A DNA stretch of 64,000 nucleotides from JADJWR01 sp964610575 (GCA_964610575.1 CAZSYX010000005.1:23770-87769), one strand, 5' to 3'. Numbered from the stretch's first letter, positions 43,815-53,395 are shown. Notes: a model not told the origin generated them from the letters alone. Translations and numbers: made by a program.

Positions 43815-44168
43815 CTATGCGCCCGTCCCCTTGCCCCGTTCCTTCGGCAGTGCCGGCCGTGCGCTCGGGTCGAGCACCAGCGCCGCCTTGACCAGCAGGT
43901 GGGCCGAGATCGGCGCGGTGAGGAAGACAAACAGCGTAATCAGCAGCTCGTGCAGGCTGGCGCCGTCGGATCCCGGGCGGAAGGTGAAGAACAGCATCGA
44001 GCCGATCAGCACGCAGCCGACGCCGAGCGTGCTCGCCTTGGTCGGGCCGTGCAGGCGCTTGAAGAAGTCGCCCAGCCTGGCCAGGCCCCACGAGCCGATC
44101 AGGGCGAAAGCGGTGCCGATCACCAGCAGCACCGCGACGACGACGTCGAGCAGAAGCGGCAGCGGCAT
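43815..44168 (-). CDS. mnhG: Na+/H+ antiporter Mrp subunit G
   Basis: This 117-residue membrane protein has three hydrophobic segments (LLDVVVAVLLVIGTAFALIGSWGLARL, GVGCVLIGSMLFFTF, HELLITLFVFLTAPISAHLLVKAAL) and the LGDFFKRLHGPTKASTLG motif of MnhG. It is the last gene of the Mrp operon and starts 4 bases after mnhF. It ends close to the convergent carrier/GNAT gene. Needed for complex assembly. Confidence 0.9.
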   Translation of the reverse strand: MPLPLLLDVVVAVLLVIGTAFALIGSWGLARLGDFFKRLHGPTKASTLGVGCVLIGSMLFFTFRPGSDGASLHELLITLFVFLTAPISAHLLVKAALVLDPSARPALPKERGKGTGA

Positions 44169-44172
44169 CGCC

Positions 44173-44445
44173 TTACTCCACGATGTCGCCGCGCACGACG
44201 AACTTCGACAGCACCACCGTGCCGACGAAGCCCAGCGCCGCGATCACCAGCGCCGCCTCGAAGAACACCGCGGTGCGGAAGTGGATGCCTATCAGGATCA
44301 GCAGCGCCAGCGAGTTGATGTACAGCGTGTCGAGCGCGAGGATGCGGTCGGCCAGTCCCGGCCCGCGCAGCAGCCGGTACAGGTTCAGCAGCAGCGCCAG
44401 CGTGAAGGCGCCGATCGCGAACGGCAGCAGGGTCGCAACGATCAT
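44173..44445 (-). CDS. mnhF: Na+/H+ antiporter Mrp subunit F
   Basis: This 90-residue subunit has three membrane segments. GPGLADRILALDTLYINSLALLI is the MnhF signature, followed by the FFEAALVIAALGFVGTVVLSKF segment. The ATG at 44445 overlaps the end of mnhE by 4 bases. It is part of the seven-subunit antiporter complex, though here A and B are fused, making six polypeptides. Confidence 0.9.
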   Translation of the reverse strand: MIVATLLPFAIGAFTLALLLNLYRLLRGPGLADRILALDTLYINSLALLILIGIHFRTAVFFEAALVIAALGFVGTVVLSKFVVRGDIVE

Positions 44446-44927
44446 TCGAAGATCTCCTTCAGCGGCGCCTCGTAGCGGGACTTGATCTGGGCGATGAGCG
44501 CCGCCTCGTCGTCGACGTTGAATGCGTGCACGAGCAGGTAGCGGCGGTCCGGCGAGAGTTCGGCCGACAGCGTGCCCGGCGTCATGGTGATGATCCCGGC
44601 CAGCGACAGGATCGCGTGCGGATCGGCGATGTCGAGCGGCACCCAGACGAAGGCCGGCTTGATTGCGCCTTCCGGCCCGAGGATCCGCCGCGCCACCTCG
44701 ATGTTCGACAGCACGATGTCCCACAGCACGACCAGGCCGAGCCTGAGGATCAGGAGCGGCCTGCGGACCCGCGGCCGCTCGGGGCGCAGCCTTTCGGTGA
44801 ACCACGGCACCACGACGGCCAGCAGCGCCGCCAGCACGATGTGCGCCGGATCGAGCGTGTTGGCGAGCAGCAGCCAGACCACGAAGAGCAGGGCCGACAG
44901 CAGCGGCGCAGGCAGCAGGCGATTCAC
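44442..44927 (-). CDS. mnhE: Na+/H+ antiporter Mrp subunit E
   Basis: This 161-residue subunit has two N-terminal membrane segments and a soluble C-terminal part. The conserved IITMTPGTLSAELSPDRRYLLVHAF is the MnhE signature. The GTG at 44927 overlaps the mnhD stop by 4 bases, giving coupled translation. Confidence 0.9.
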   Translation of the reverse strand: MNRLLPAPLLSALLFVVWLLLANTLDPAHIVLAALLAVVVPWFTERLRPERPRVRRPLLILRLGLVVLWDIVLSNIEVARRILGPEGAIKPAFVWVPLDIADPHAILSLAGIITMTPGTLSAELSPDRRYLLVHAFNVDDEAALIAQIKSRYEAPLKEIFE

Positions 44928-46513
44928 GGCTTGTCCTTCCCCGGCTTGCCGCCGAGGATCTCCCGGATCGGCAGCGCCGCAGGCACCGGCCTGGCACCGA
45001 GCACCGCGTCGATGTACGGGCGGCGCTCGAACAGTTGCTGCGCGGCGGCGCCGGTGAAGCGCGCCAGCGGTCCGGCAGCCGCGGTATTCAGCAGCAGGGC
45101 CGCAAACAGCCAGCCGAGCGCCATCACCTGCACCGACGAGGTGGCGATCGCGGTTGCGGGTGTGGGTGGCTCGTACGGCTTCCAGAAGATGCGGCTGCCG
45201 GCACGCACGAGGCTGATGATGATCGCCAGGCCGGAGGCCAGCACGATCGCCCACACCCACGCCGCGTAGGCCGTGTCGCGCGCAGCGGCGAGCAGCAGCG
45301 ACTTGCCGAGGAAACCGGCCAGCGGCGGCAGGCCGCACACCGCGATGGCAGCAACGAAATAGGCGGCGCCAAGCAGGCTGCGCTCGGACCCGAACGGCCC
45401 CGGCGCCAGCAGGTCGCCGTGCTCGCCGCGCTGCGCGCCGATGCGATCGGCCAGCAGGTAGAGCACGGCGACCACCAGCGTGCTGTTGACGAGGTAAAAC
45501 AGCGCGGCGGCCACGGTCTCGCGGCTGCCGAGGCCGAGTGCCATCAGCAGTGTGCCCGCCGAGGCGATGACGAGGTAACCGATCATGCCGCGCATGTCGC
45601 GCGCGGCCAGCGCGCCCACCGCGGCCAGCGCGATCGTGCCCAGCCCCACTATCGGCAGCCAGGGCTGCGCCAGGTCGGCCGCCACGCCGCCGTCGGCGCC
45701 GAAGGCCAGCGTGAACATCCGTGCCACCGCGTAGACGCCGACCTTGGTCATGATCGCGAACAGCGCCGCCACCGGCGCCGTCGCCGCGCTGTAGGTGGTC
45801 GGCAGCCAGAAATACAGCGGCAACAGCGCCGCCTTGACGCAGAAGACGACCAGCAGCAGCAGGCCGGCGCTGCGCGCCAGCGACGCGCTCTCCGGCGGCA
45901 GCTGCGCCACGCGCTGCGCCAGGTCGGCCATGTTCAGCGTCCCGGTGATGCCGTACAGCGCCGACACCGCGATCAGGAACAGCGCCGAGCCGGTCAGGTT
46001 GAAGCTGACGTAATGGATCGCCGCGCGCAGGCGCGCGGCGCCGCCGGCGTGCAGCAGCAGGCCGTACGAAGCAATCAGCAGCACCTCGAAAAAGACGAAC
46101 AGGTTGAACAGGTCCGCCGTCAGGAACGCGCCGGCGAGCCCCATCAGCTGGAACTGGAACAATGCATGAAAGTGCGGCCCGAGCTTGTCGATGCGGGTCT
46201 TCGCGTCACCCGCCACGGCATAGGCGACGGCGGCCAGCGCGATCACACCGGTCAGCACCAGCAGCAGCGCCGAGAGCCTGTCGAGCGCCAGCGCGATGCC
46301 GAACGGCGCACTCCAGTTGCCGAGCAGGTAGGCGCGCACGGTGCCGTCGGCGGCCTGCGCGGCCAGGCCGATCGCCACCAGCAGGTGTGCCGCCGTGGCA
46401 AGAAGGGACAGCCGCGCCGCCAGTGCGGGACGTGAGCGCTCGATCAGCAGCAGCGCCGCCCCTGAAACGAGCGGCAGCACGACCGGCACGATGATCCAGT
46501 GCGCCCAGTTCAT
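44924..46513 (-). CDS. mnhD: Na+/H+ antiporter Mrp subunit D
   Basis: This 529-residue subunit is homologous to complex I subunits NuoL/M/N and carries the Proton_antipo_M domain. It begins MNWAHWIIVPVVLPLVSGAALLL and has about 14 membrane segments. It has AAIHYVSFNLTGSALFLIAVSALYGITGTLNMADLAQ in the middle with the conserved lysine/histidine region. It is one of the two ion-pumping antiporter-like subunits. The starts and ends overlap those of mnhC and mnhE by 4 bases each. Confidence 0.93.
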   Translation of the reverse strand: MNWAHWIIVPVVLPLVSGAALLLIERSRPALAARLSLLATAAHLLVAIGLAAQAADGTVRAYLLGNWSAPFGIALALDRLSALLLVLTGVIALAAVAYAVAGDAKTRIDKLGPHFHALFQFQLMGLAGAFLTADLFNLFVFFEVLLIASYGLLLHAGGAARLRAAIHYVSFNLTGSALFLIAVSALYGITGTLNMADLAQRVAQLPPESASLARSAGLLLLVVFCVKAALLPLYFWLPTTYSAATAPVAALFAIMTKVGVYAVARMFTLAFGADGGVAADLAQPWLPIVGLGTIALAAVGALAARDMRGMIGYLVIASAGTLLMALGLGSRETVAAALFYLVNSTLVVAVLYLLADRIGAQRGEHGDLLAPGPFGSERSLLGAAYFVAAIAVCGLPPLAGFLGKSLLLAAARDTAYAAWVWAIVLASGLAIIISLVRAGSRIFWKPYEPPTPATAIATSSVQVMALGWLFAALLLNTAAAGPLARFTGAAAQQLFERRPYIDAVLGARPVPAALPIREILGGKPGKDKP

Positions 46514-46884
46514 CGGTCACGCTCCGCGGCGGTCGCCCCGGAAGGCTCGGCGCCGTCGACGTGATCGGAGCCGGTCTCGGCATGAGCGCGCAGGGCGATC
46601 ACCAGGATCAGCGCGGTCATCGCGAAGCTGATCACGATGGCGGTCAGCACGAGCGCCTGCGGCAGCGGGTCGGCGTAGCTGGCCAGCGTCGGCGCCAGCT
46701 TGTCGCTGACGATCGGCGGGCTGCCGATGCGCACGCGGCCGGTCAGGAAGATGAACACGTTCACCGCATACGACAGCAGCGTCAGGCCGACGATGAGGTC
46801 GAAGACGCGGGCGCGCAGCAGCAGCCACACGCCAGCGGCCGTCAGCACGCCCAGCCCGATGGCCAGCAGCAGCTCGATCGTCAC
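46510..46884 (-). CDS. mnhC: Na+/H+ antiporter Mrp subunit C
   Basis: This 124-residue subunit, homologous to NuoK, has three membrane segments. The motif LIVGLTLLSYAVNVFIFLTGR and PLPQALVLTAIVISFAMTALILVIALR are the conserved helices 2 and 3. A hydrophilic tail follows. It overlaps mnhAB and mnhD by 4 bases at each end. Confidence 0.92.
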   Translation of the reverse strand: MTIELLLAIGLGVLTAAGVWLLLRARVFDLIVGLTLLSYAVNVFIFLTGRVRIGSPPIVSDKLAPTLASYADPLPQALVLTAIVISFAMTALILVIALRAHAETGSDHVDGAEPSGATAAERDR

Positions 46885-49697
46885 GGCCCGGCCTCCTCGC
46901 CCGCTGCGGTCAGGCGGCCGATCGACACCAGCGCGATCATCGTCGCGCCGACCACGGTGAGATAGACGCCGAGGTCGAACACCACCGCGCTGGCCAGCGG
47001 CACCGTGCCGAGCACGGGCAGCGTCCAGTAGGCGTAGCTGCTGGTCAGGAACGGCGCGCCGAGGAACCAGCTGCCGATGCCGGCGGCGCCGGCAATCAGC
47101 AGGCCGGCGCCGATCCAGACGCGGAAGTCGGTCCGCAGCCGCTGCTCGACCCAGTGCCGGCCGTTGGCCACGTACTGCAGGATCAGTGCCAGTGCCAGCA
47201 CCAGCCCGGCGATGAAGCCGCCGCCGGGCGCGTTGTGACCGCGCAGGAACAGGTGCAGCGACACCAGCACTGCCAGCGGCAGCAGCAGGCGCGCGATCAG
47301 CGGCAGGAACTGCGAGCGCGGCTCGCTCGACGGAGGCCTCGGCCGGTGAGCCGGCAGGAAGCCGGCCAGCAGCGCATAGATCACCACGCCGGCGATGCCC
47401 AGCACGGTGATCTCGCCCATCGTGTCGTAGCCGCGGTAGTCGACCAGGATCACGTTGACGACGTTGGCGCCGCCGCCCTCGGGCACGGCGGTGCGCAGGA
47501 AATACGGCGAGATCGAGTCGAAGCTGCTGGTGAGCAGCGCGTACGACAGCGCGGCGATGCCGGCGCCGGCACCGAGCGAAAGCAGCAGGTCGCGCAGCAT
47601 GCGGGCGCGGCCCGGCTCACGCGGGCTCTCCGCTGGCAGCCAGTACAGCGCCAGCATCATCAGGATGATCGTCACCATCTCGACCAGCAGCTGGGTCAGG
47701 GCCAGGTCAGGGGCGGAGAAGTAGACGAAGGTCAGGCTCACCACTAGTCCCACCGCGCCGAGCAGCAGCAGCGCCAGCAGGCGTTGTCGGTACACCATCG
47801 TGGTGCCCATGGCCGCCGCAATGCCGACCAGCCAGACCGCGAGCACGCTGAAGTTCAGCGGCGTGCCGGCCGCAGCAGGAGCCGAAGCGCCGCTGCCGCC
47901 CGCAAGGTACGGCGACAGGCCGGCCAGCAGGGCGACGGCGACGAGCAGGAACAGGTAACGCTGCAGGCTGCCGTTCTCCAGGGTGTCGGTGACCAGCCGC
48001 GCCGTGCCCAGCTTGAACTCGGTGAAGAGGTGAAACGCCTCGCGGCCGCCGCTGCGGATCCAGCCGGGCAGTCGCACCAGCCGATGCAGGTTGACCCGTC
48101 GCTGCAGAACGAAATACAGCAGCACGCCGCCCACCGTCGCCACCATGCTCATCGCCAGCGGCACGTTGAAACCGTGCCAGATGGCGAGCTTGTACGCTGG
48201 CAACGGCGCGTACGGGCCGCCGAACAGCGCCGCCTGCGCGCCGACGGCGAGCACCGGTCCGATGATCAACGCCGGGAACAGGCCGACCAGCACGCACAGC
48301 ACGACCAGCACCTCGACCGGCAGGCGCATGAAATGCGGCGGTTCGTGCGGTGTCCTCGGCAAGCCGACCGGCTCGCCGTTGAAGAACACGTCGTGGATGA
48401 AGCGGACGCTGTAAGCGACCGAGAAGATGCCCGCCGCCACCGCACCGAACGGCAGCAGCACGTTCATCACCGCGTTGTCGTGCCCGCCGACGGCTTCGGT
48501 GAAGAACATCTCCTTCGACAGGAAGCCGTTGAGCAACGGCACGCCGGCCATGGCGCCCGCCGCCACCGTGCCGAGCACAGCGGTGATGGGCATGTACTTC
48601 CACAAGCCGTTGAGCTTGCGCATGTCGCGCGAGCCCGCCTCGTGGTCGATGATGCCGGCGGCCATGAACAGCGACGCCTTGAAGGTGGCATGGTTGAGGA
48701 TGTGGAACACGCCCGCCACCACCGCCAGCCGGGTGTCGATGCCGAACAGCAGCGTGATCAGCCCGAGGTGGCTGATCGTCGAGTACGCCAGCAGTCCCTT
48801 CAGGTCGTGCTGGAAGATGGCGATGTAGGCGCCGACGAGCAGCGTGGCCAGGCCGACCGGGGCCACGGTCCAGAACCACAGGTCGGTGCCGCCGAGCGCC
48901 GGATACATGCGCGCCAGCAGGAACACGCCCGCCTTGACCATCGTCGCCGAGTGCAGATAAGCCGAGACAGGCGTCGGCGCCGCCATCGCGTGCGGCAGCC
49001 AGAAGTGGAACGGGAACTGCGCGCTCTTGGTGAAGGCACCGGCCAGCACCAGCGCGAGCGCCACCGGATACACGGGGTGCGCGCGGATCAGGTCGCCGGA
49101 GGCGAGCACTGTCTCGAGGTCGAAGCTGCCGACGATGTCGCCGAGCAGCAGCACGCCGCCAAGCAGCGCCAGGCCGCCGGCACCGGTGATGGTCAGCGCC
49201 ATTCGTGCGCCCTGCCGCGCATCGGCACTGTGGCTCCAGTAGCCGATCAGCAGGAAGCTCGACAGGCTGGTGAGTTCCCAGAACACCACCAGCAGCAGCA
49301 GGTTGTCAGCGAGCACGACGCCCAGCATCGCGCCCATGAAGAGCAGCAGGAAGCCGAAGAAGCGCGCCGCCGGATCGCCGGGATCGAGGTAGTAGGCGGC
49401 ATACAGCACGATCAGCATGCCGATGCCGCTGATCAGCAGCGCAAACAGCCACGCGAGCCCGTCCATGCGGAAGCCGAAGGCCAGCCCGAGCTGTGGCAGC
49501 CAGTCGATCCGCCAGCGAACGACCTCGCCGACGAACACCGCCGGCGCAGCCGCCAGCACCAGCGCGGTCGCTGCCACGGTCACCGCAGCGGCGAGCGACA
49601 CCGCGCGCATCCGCTGCGCGTTGGGTGACGACAGCACCAGCATGCTGCCTGCGAACGGCAGCAGCGCAAGCACCGGCAGCAGCAACGCGGCCTGCAT
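46881..49697 (-). CDS. mnhA: Na+/H+ antiporter Mrp subunit AB (fused)
   Basis: This 938-residue protein joins MnhA, homologous to NuoL with extra C-terminal helices, and MnhB. Residues 1-640 are the antiporter-like part (FWELTSLSSFLLIGYWSHSADARQGARMALT, AFTKSAQFPFHFWLPHAMAAPTPVSAYLHSATMVKAGVFLLARMYP, LAYSTISHLGLITLLFGI). The 650-800 region has the MbhD/E-like helices. The last 140 residues (LLPLAVLVSLHLFLRGHNAPGGGFIAGLVLALALILQYVANG) are MnhB. Fused forms are typical of proteobacterial group 2 Mrp. It begins 6 bases after the Ca/Na exchanger gene. Confidence 0.93.
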   Translation of the reverse strand: MQAALLLPVLALLPFAGSMLVLSSPNAQRMRAVSLAAAVTVAATALVLAAAPAVFVGEVVRWRIDWLPQLGLAFGFRMDGLAWLFALLISGIGMLIVLYAAYYLDPGDPAARFFGFLLLFMGAMLGVVLADNLLLLVVFWELTSLSSFLLIGYWSHSADARQGARMALTITGAGGLALLGGVLLLGDIVGSFDLETVLASGDLIRAHPVYPVALALVLAGAFTKSAQFPFHFWLPHAMAAPTPVSAYLHSATMVKAGVFLLARMYPALGGTDLWFWTVAPVGLATLLVGAYIAIFQHDLKGLLAYSTISHLGLITLLFGIDTRLAVVAGVFHILNHATFKASLFMAAGIIDHEAGSRDMRKLNGLWKYMPITAVLGTVAAGAMAGVPLLNGFLSKEMFFTEAVGGHDNAVMNVLLPFGAVAAGIFSVAYSVRFIHDVFFNGEPVGLPRTPHEPPHFMRLPVEVLVVLCVLVGLFPALIIGPVLAVGAQAALFGGPYAPLPAYKLAIWHGFNVPLAMSMVATVGGVLLYFVLQRRVNLHRLVRLPGWIRSGGREAFHLFTEFKLGTARLVTDTLENGSLQRYLFLLVAVALLAGLSPYLAGGSGASAPAAAGTPLNFSVLAVWLVGIAAAMGTTMVYRQRLLALLLLGAVGLVVSLTFVYFSAPDLALTQLLVEMVTIILMMLALYWLPAESPREPGRARMLRDLLLSLGAGAGIAALSYALLTSSFDSISPYFLRTAVPEGGGANVVNVILVDYRGYDTMGEITVLGIAGVVIYALLAGFLPAHRPRPPSSEPRSQFLPLIARLLLPLAVLVSLHLFLRGHNAPGGGFIAGLVLALALILQYVANGRHWVEQRLRTDFRVWIGAGLLIAGAAGIGSWFLGAPFLTSSYAYWTLPVLGTVPLASAVVFDLGVYLTVVGATMIALVSIGRLTAAGEEAGP

Positions 49698-49703
49698 GGG
49701 CGA

Positions 49704-50780
49704 TCAGTGTCCGCTGCGCTGCGTGCGCAGCACGGACACCAGCAGCGTGACGATCGTCAGCGGCGCCACGAACGACAGCATCGCCGCCGAATAGGCCGGC
49801 AGCGCCTGGTGCTGCCGCGCCGCCAGCACGAGAAAGGCGGCGTAGGCGAAGTAGTAGCCGATGAACAGGCCGCCCTCCCAGCGGGCGATTTCCCGCCCGG
49901 TGAGGAACACCGGCAGGCAGGCAAACGCCGCTGCGAGCAGCACCCACAGGTCGAAGGCGAGCGCGGCGGCCGGCACCGGCAGCCCGCCGCCGGCGACCAG
50001 TCCCGATGCGCCGAGGCAGCCGAGGATGTTGAAGGTGTTGCTGCCGACCACGTTGCCGACCGCGATGTCGCGCTCGCCCTTCAGCGCCGCGGTCACCGAG
50101 GTCGCCACCTCGGGCATCGACGTACCGGCGGCGACGATCGTAAGCGCGATCACCAGTTCGCTGACGCCGAGTGCACGCGCAAAGGCGATCGCTGCGTCGA
50201 CCAGCCAGTTCGATCCGACCACCAGCAGCACCAGCCCAACGGCCACCAGAGCGAGCTGCACCGCCCAGTGCCGATCCCAGTCGCGGTCCGGCGGCAGCGC
50301 CTCGGTGTATTCATCTCGCGTCGCCTTCGTCTCGCGGCGCGACTGGATGATCAGGAACGCGGTGTAGGCGACAAGCAGCGCCAGCAACAGCACCGACTCG
50401 AGGCGGCCGATGCGCCCATCGACCGCGAGCACGATCAGCAGCAGCGAGGCGCCGATCATGATCGGCACTTCCTGGCGGATCAACTGCGCGTTGACGAACA
50501 GCGGCGCGATCAGCGCGGAGAGCCCGAGGATGAACAGCACGTTGAAGATGTTGCTGCCGACGACGTTGCCCACCGCCATGTCCATGCGGCCATCGAGCAC
50601 GGCGCCGACCGAGACGGCGACCTCGGGGGCGCTGGTGCCGAAGGCGACGACGGTCAACCCGACCACCAGCGGAGAAACCCCGAGCGACAGCGCCAGCTTC
50701 GAGGCGCCCCGCACGAGCGAGCGAGCGCCGACGATGAGTGCGATCAGTCCGAGCGTGAAGTAGGTCAGCTGCGTAAGCAT
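49704..50780 (-). CDS. Calcium/sodium:proton exchanger, CaCA family
   Basis: This 358-residue exchanger of the YrbG type has ten membrane segments in two inverted halves. The alpha repeats show VVAFGTSAPEVAVSVGAVLDGRMDMAVGNVVGSNIFN and IVAAGTSMPEVATSVTAALKGERDIAVGNVVGSNTFN, with the conserved acidic residues. The ATG at 50780 is used; the frame is open upstream without similarity. It lies 6 bases before mnhA in the same direction, so calcium/sodium exchange and Mrp-driven sodium export are co-expressed. Confidence 0.92.
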   Translation of the reverse strand: MLTQLTYFTLGLIALIVGARSLVRGASKLALSLGVSPLVVGLTVVAFGTSAPEVAVSVGAVLDGRMDMAVGNVVGSNIFNVLFILGLSALIAPLFVNAQLIRQEVPIMIGASLLLIVLAVDGRIGRLESVLLLALLVAYTAFLIIQSRRETKATRDEYTEALPPDRDWDRHWAVQLALVAVGLVLLVVGSNWLVDAAIAFARALGVSELVIALTIVAAGTSMPEVATSVTAALKGERDIAVGNVVGSNTFNILGCLGASGLVAGGGLPVPAAALAFDLWVLLAAAFACLPVFLTGREIARWEGGLFIGYYFAYAAFLVLAARQHQALPAYSAAMLSFVAPLTIVTLLVSVLRTQRSGH

Positions 50781-50790
50781 CTGGCGGGGC

Positions 50791-50807
50791 GGTCCGCAGC
50801 GCGGACC
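50791..50807. terminator. Hairpin upstream of the exchanger gene
   Basis: A 7-base perfect stem (GGTCCGC / GCGGACC) with a 3-base loop lies just upstream of the exchanger start. A second GC-rich inverted repeat at 50921-50945 lies after the stop of the FixJ-type regulator gene, and one of the two may terminate that operon. The promoter of the exchanger operon must lie in the same 170-base gap, but no clear boxes were found. Confidence 0.4.
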
Positions 50808-50952
50808 GGCGCGCAGTATAGGTGCAGCGGCGATGCGGCAGGCCCTGCGACGCGCCGCGCAGCGGCCAAGAAGATCCACATCAGGCTGACCCGATGAGGA
50901 CCCCAGATCGTGATCTCGATGCCGCCGCGCCGGCGGGGCGGCGGCGGGCGGC

Positions 50953-51621
50953 TCAGGACAGTGCCCGCTCCGCCTGCGCAGGCGTCGGTGCGCCGTCGAG
51001 CTCGAAGCGCAGCCGGAACAGGTCGGCGACCCGCCGCGCCTGCAGCTTCTCCATCACCCGCGCGCGATGGACTTCGACTGTGCGCTGGCTGATGCCGAAC
51101 TCCTCGGCAATCTCGCGGTTGTGATAACCGCTGGTGACCCGGTCGAAGACCTCGAGTTCGCGTTCGGTCAGCCGCTGCATGCGGCCGAGCACTGTCTCGC
51201 GATTGCGCGCCCGCTCGAACTGCTCGTGATCGCTGCGCAGGGCGACCGTGATGGCGTCGATCAGGTCCTGCTCGTCGATCGGCTTCTCGAGGAAGTCGAC
51301 CGCGCCCTCGCGCAGCGCCGCCCGCGCGGTGGCAACGTCGCCGTGCGCGGTCATCACCACGAACGGCAGCGTCGACCGCTGCGCGGCAAGCTTGCGTTGC
51401 AGTTCGAGACCCGACATGCCCGGCAGGCGCACATCGGCGAGCACGCATGCCGGGCGCTCGAGCGCGTCGTTCTCGAGGAAGGCCTCCGCGCTGTCGAAGG
51501 CGGCGGTGGAAAAACCGCGCAGCTGCAGCAGCAGCGAGAGCGAGTCGCGCACGGACGGATCGTCCTCGACGACGTATACCCAGCTTCCGGCGACGTTCAC
51601 ATCACTCTGGTCGGTGTTCAT
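50953..51621 (-). CDS. Response regulator, FixJ type
   Basis: This 222-residue regulator has a receiver domain (YVVEDDPSVRDSLSL, phosphoacceptor Asp63 in VLADVRLPGM, MTAHGDVATARAALREGAVDFLEKP) and a LuxR-type HTH (LTERELEVFDRVTSGYHNREIAEEFGISQRTVEVHRARVMEKL). It overlaps the preceding kinase gene by 20 bases, so the two are partners. It resembles the orphan regulator at 19.6 kb. Target genes are unknown; the adjacent envelope trio is the first candidate. Confidence 0.9.
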   Translation of the reverse strand: MNTDQSDVNVAGSWVYVVEDDPSVRDSLSLLLQLRGFSTAAFDSAEAFLENDALERPACVLADVRLPGMSGLELQRKLAAQRSTLPFVVMTAHGDVATARAALREGAVDFLEKPIDEQDLIDAITVALRSDHEQFERARNRETVLGRMQRLTERELEVFDRVTSGYHNREIAEEFGISQRTVEVHRARVMEKLQARRVADLFRLRFELDGAPTPAQAERALS

Positions 51622-53395
51622 CGGTGGGCAGGTCCAGGTGGAAGGTGGTGATGCTGGCGGCAGCATCGTAGGAAAGCCCGCCGCCCAGCCGCTCGGTGAT
51701 GGACCGAGACAGAGCAAGGCCAAGGCCCATGCCGTGCGGTTTGCTGGTGGCGAGCGGCTTGAAAAGCTGAGGGCGAAGCTCGGCGGCGACGCCGGGGCCG
51801 TTGTCCTGCACGCTGATCCGTATCGTCGGCGGCGACCGGTCCGCCAGCTGCGTCGCCGTCACCCGGATGCGTCGCGGCTGTGACGCATCGGCCAGCGCAT
51901 CGCAGGCGTTACCGAGCAGGTTGTCGAGCACCGCGCCGACCTGCACCGCGTCGGTCCGCAGCGGCGGCAGGCCGGGCTGGATCGAGGTCTCGAACAGGAC
52001 GCCAGAGCGCTCGAGGCGGTCGCGCAAGTGGGCGCGGCCGCGCTCGATCAGTTCCTCGACCCGGACCTCCTCGCTGTGCATGGCGCCGGTGCGGAAGAAG
52101 TCGCGCATCCGCCGCACGTACTGCCCGGCGCGCGCGCTCTCGGACGAGATCTGGTCGAGCGTGCGGAACAGCGTGGCGCGGTCAGCGTCGTCGCGCTCGG
52201 CGATCAGGCGCGCCGCGCGTGCATAGGTTCCGATGGCCGACAGCGGCTGGTTCAGGTCGTGCGCCAGCGCCGCCGACAACTCGGCGGTGGCGGCGGTACG
52301 CTGGGTTTCGCTCAGCGCATCGCGCTGCTCGCGCAACTCGCGCTCTCGCACCGCCAGTCGCTGCGCCGCCCGCTCGCGCTCGGAAGACAGCAGGCCGAGG
52401 TACATGGCAGTGAGCGCCAGGGCCAGGGTCAGCATCTGGTACTCGACCGCGGTGGCGACGTGCGCGGAGAACACCGACACCGCGGAAATCATTCCGGCCT
52501 GCACCAGCGGCACGCCGATCGCGGCACCGAACAGTCCATGCCGGGCCGCGAATACGATCATCGGCACGAACAGCAGGTACGACATGCGGAACTGATCGAA
52601 CGGCCGCCGCCAGAAGATCGCCAGCAGCAGCGTTGTCACCACGATCGCAAACAGCAGCAGATCACGGCCAAGCTTTCCGCGGCCGATGGTGTTAACGGCT
52701 TCGATGCGCCAGGCGCCGGAGGCAAGCAGCAGCAGCGCCGGCGCCGCGACGATCAGCCCCAGCGCCTCGCCGACCACGACCTGCAGCGACACCACGTGCA
52801 GCAGGCGCAGCGACACCGTGCCTGCGAGCGCATGCGTCAGGCCGAGCAGCACCGCGACGGCCAGCGACGTGGCAAAGGCGATCAGCACCAGCGCCGACAG
52901 GTCGCGCACAGTCACCTCGGCCCGCGTCCAACGGGTGAAACGCTGCACGACGTGGCCGGCGGCGCTGTAGGTCAGGCCGACCGCGAGCGCGGAGAACAGC
53001 GACCCGAAGCCCGCCGGCGCATCGCGAACCACGATCTCGGCCAGCAGCACCGCAATGACCACCACGGGCGCGAAGCGCACTCCGGCGGTGGCGACCAGCG
53101 TCAGCGCCAGCGCGGCTTGCGGGTTCCACGGCGTCCACTTGGTCGGTTCCACGGCGAACACCGCGGTTCCCGCGTCGACGCCGAGATACAGGGCGCAGAA
53201 AAACACCGCCAGCACCAGCGGCCGGTCATACAGCCGCTGCAGCGGCTGTGCCGCCGCCCGCGCCTTGTTGCCGGACGGCGCCTTGGAGTCGTGCGCCCGC
53301 GCTGCCGTCGCGGCAACCGGGCCCGCCGCGTGGGCGCGCATCGCCTCAAGCCAACGCGGTCGGTTCTGATCGGGCGCGGCGTCGGCCCCGCTCAC
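51602..53395 (-). CDS. Sensor histidine kinase with MASE1 domain
   Basis: This 597-residue kinase has an N-terminal MASE1-type integral membrane sensor (about residues 55-320, eight membrane segments with VEPTKWTPWNPQAALALTL and VVVGEALGLIVAAPALLLL), a short coiled coil (SSERERAAQRLAVRERELREQRDALSE) and a catalytic core: H-box LAHDLNQPLSAIG, N-box NLLGNACDALADA, G boxes DNGPGVA and GMGLGLALSRSI. The GTG at 53395 overlaps the stop of the preceding gene by 4 bases (GTGA) and is preferred over more upstream starts. The signal is unknown. Confidence 0.88.
   Translation of the reverse strand: MSGADAAPDQNRPRWLEAMRAHAAGPVAATAARAHDSKAPSGNKARAAAQPLQRLYDRPLVLAVFFCALYLGVDAGTAVFAVEPTKWTPWNPQAALALTLVATAGVRFAPVVVIAVLLAEIVVRDAPAGFGSLFSALAVGLTYSAAGHVVQRFTRWTRAEVTVRDLSALVLIAFATSLAVAVLLGLTHALAGTVSLRLLHVVSLQVVVGEALGLIVAAPALLLLASGAWRIEAVNTIGRGKLGRDLLLFAIVVTTLLLAIFWRRPFDQFRMSYLLFVPMIVFAARHGLFGAAIGVPLVQAGMISAVSVFSAHVATAVEYQMLTLALALTAMYLGLLSSERERAAQRLAVRERELREQRDALSETQRTAATAELSAALAHDLNQPLSAIGTYARAARLIAERDDADRATLFRTLDQISSESARAGQYVRRMRDFFRTGAMHSEEVRVEELIERGRAHLRDRLERSGVLFETSIQPGLPPLRTDAVQVGAVLDNLLGNACDALADASQPRRIRVTATQLADRSPPTIRISVQDNGPGVAAELRPQLFKPLATSKPHGMGLGLALSRSITERLGGGLSYDAAASITTFHLDLPTDEHRPE

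Noticed and set aside
43815..49697. NADH dehydrogenase (complex I) membrane genes
   Set aside because: The subunit order, the MnhE, MnhF and MnhG proteins and the fused MnhB domain are specific for Mrp antiporters; no hydrophilic Nuo subunits are present.
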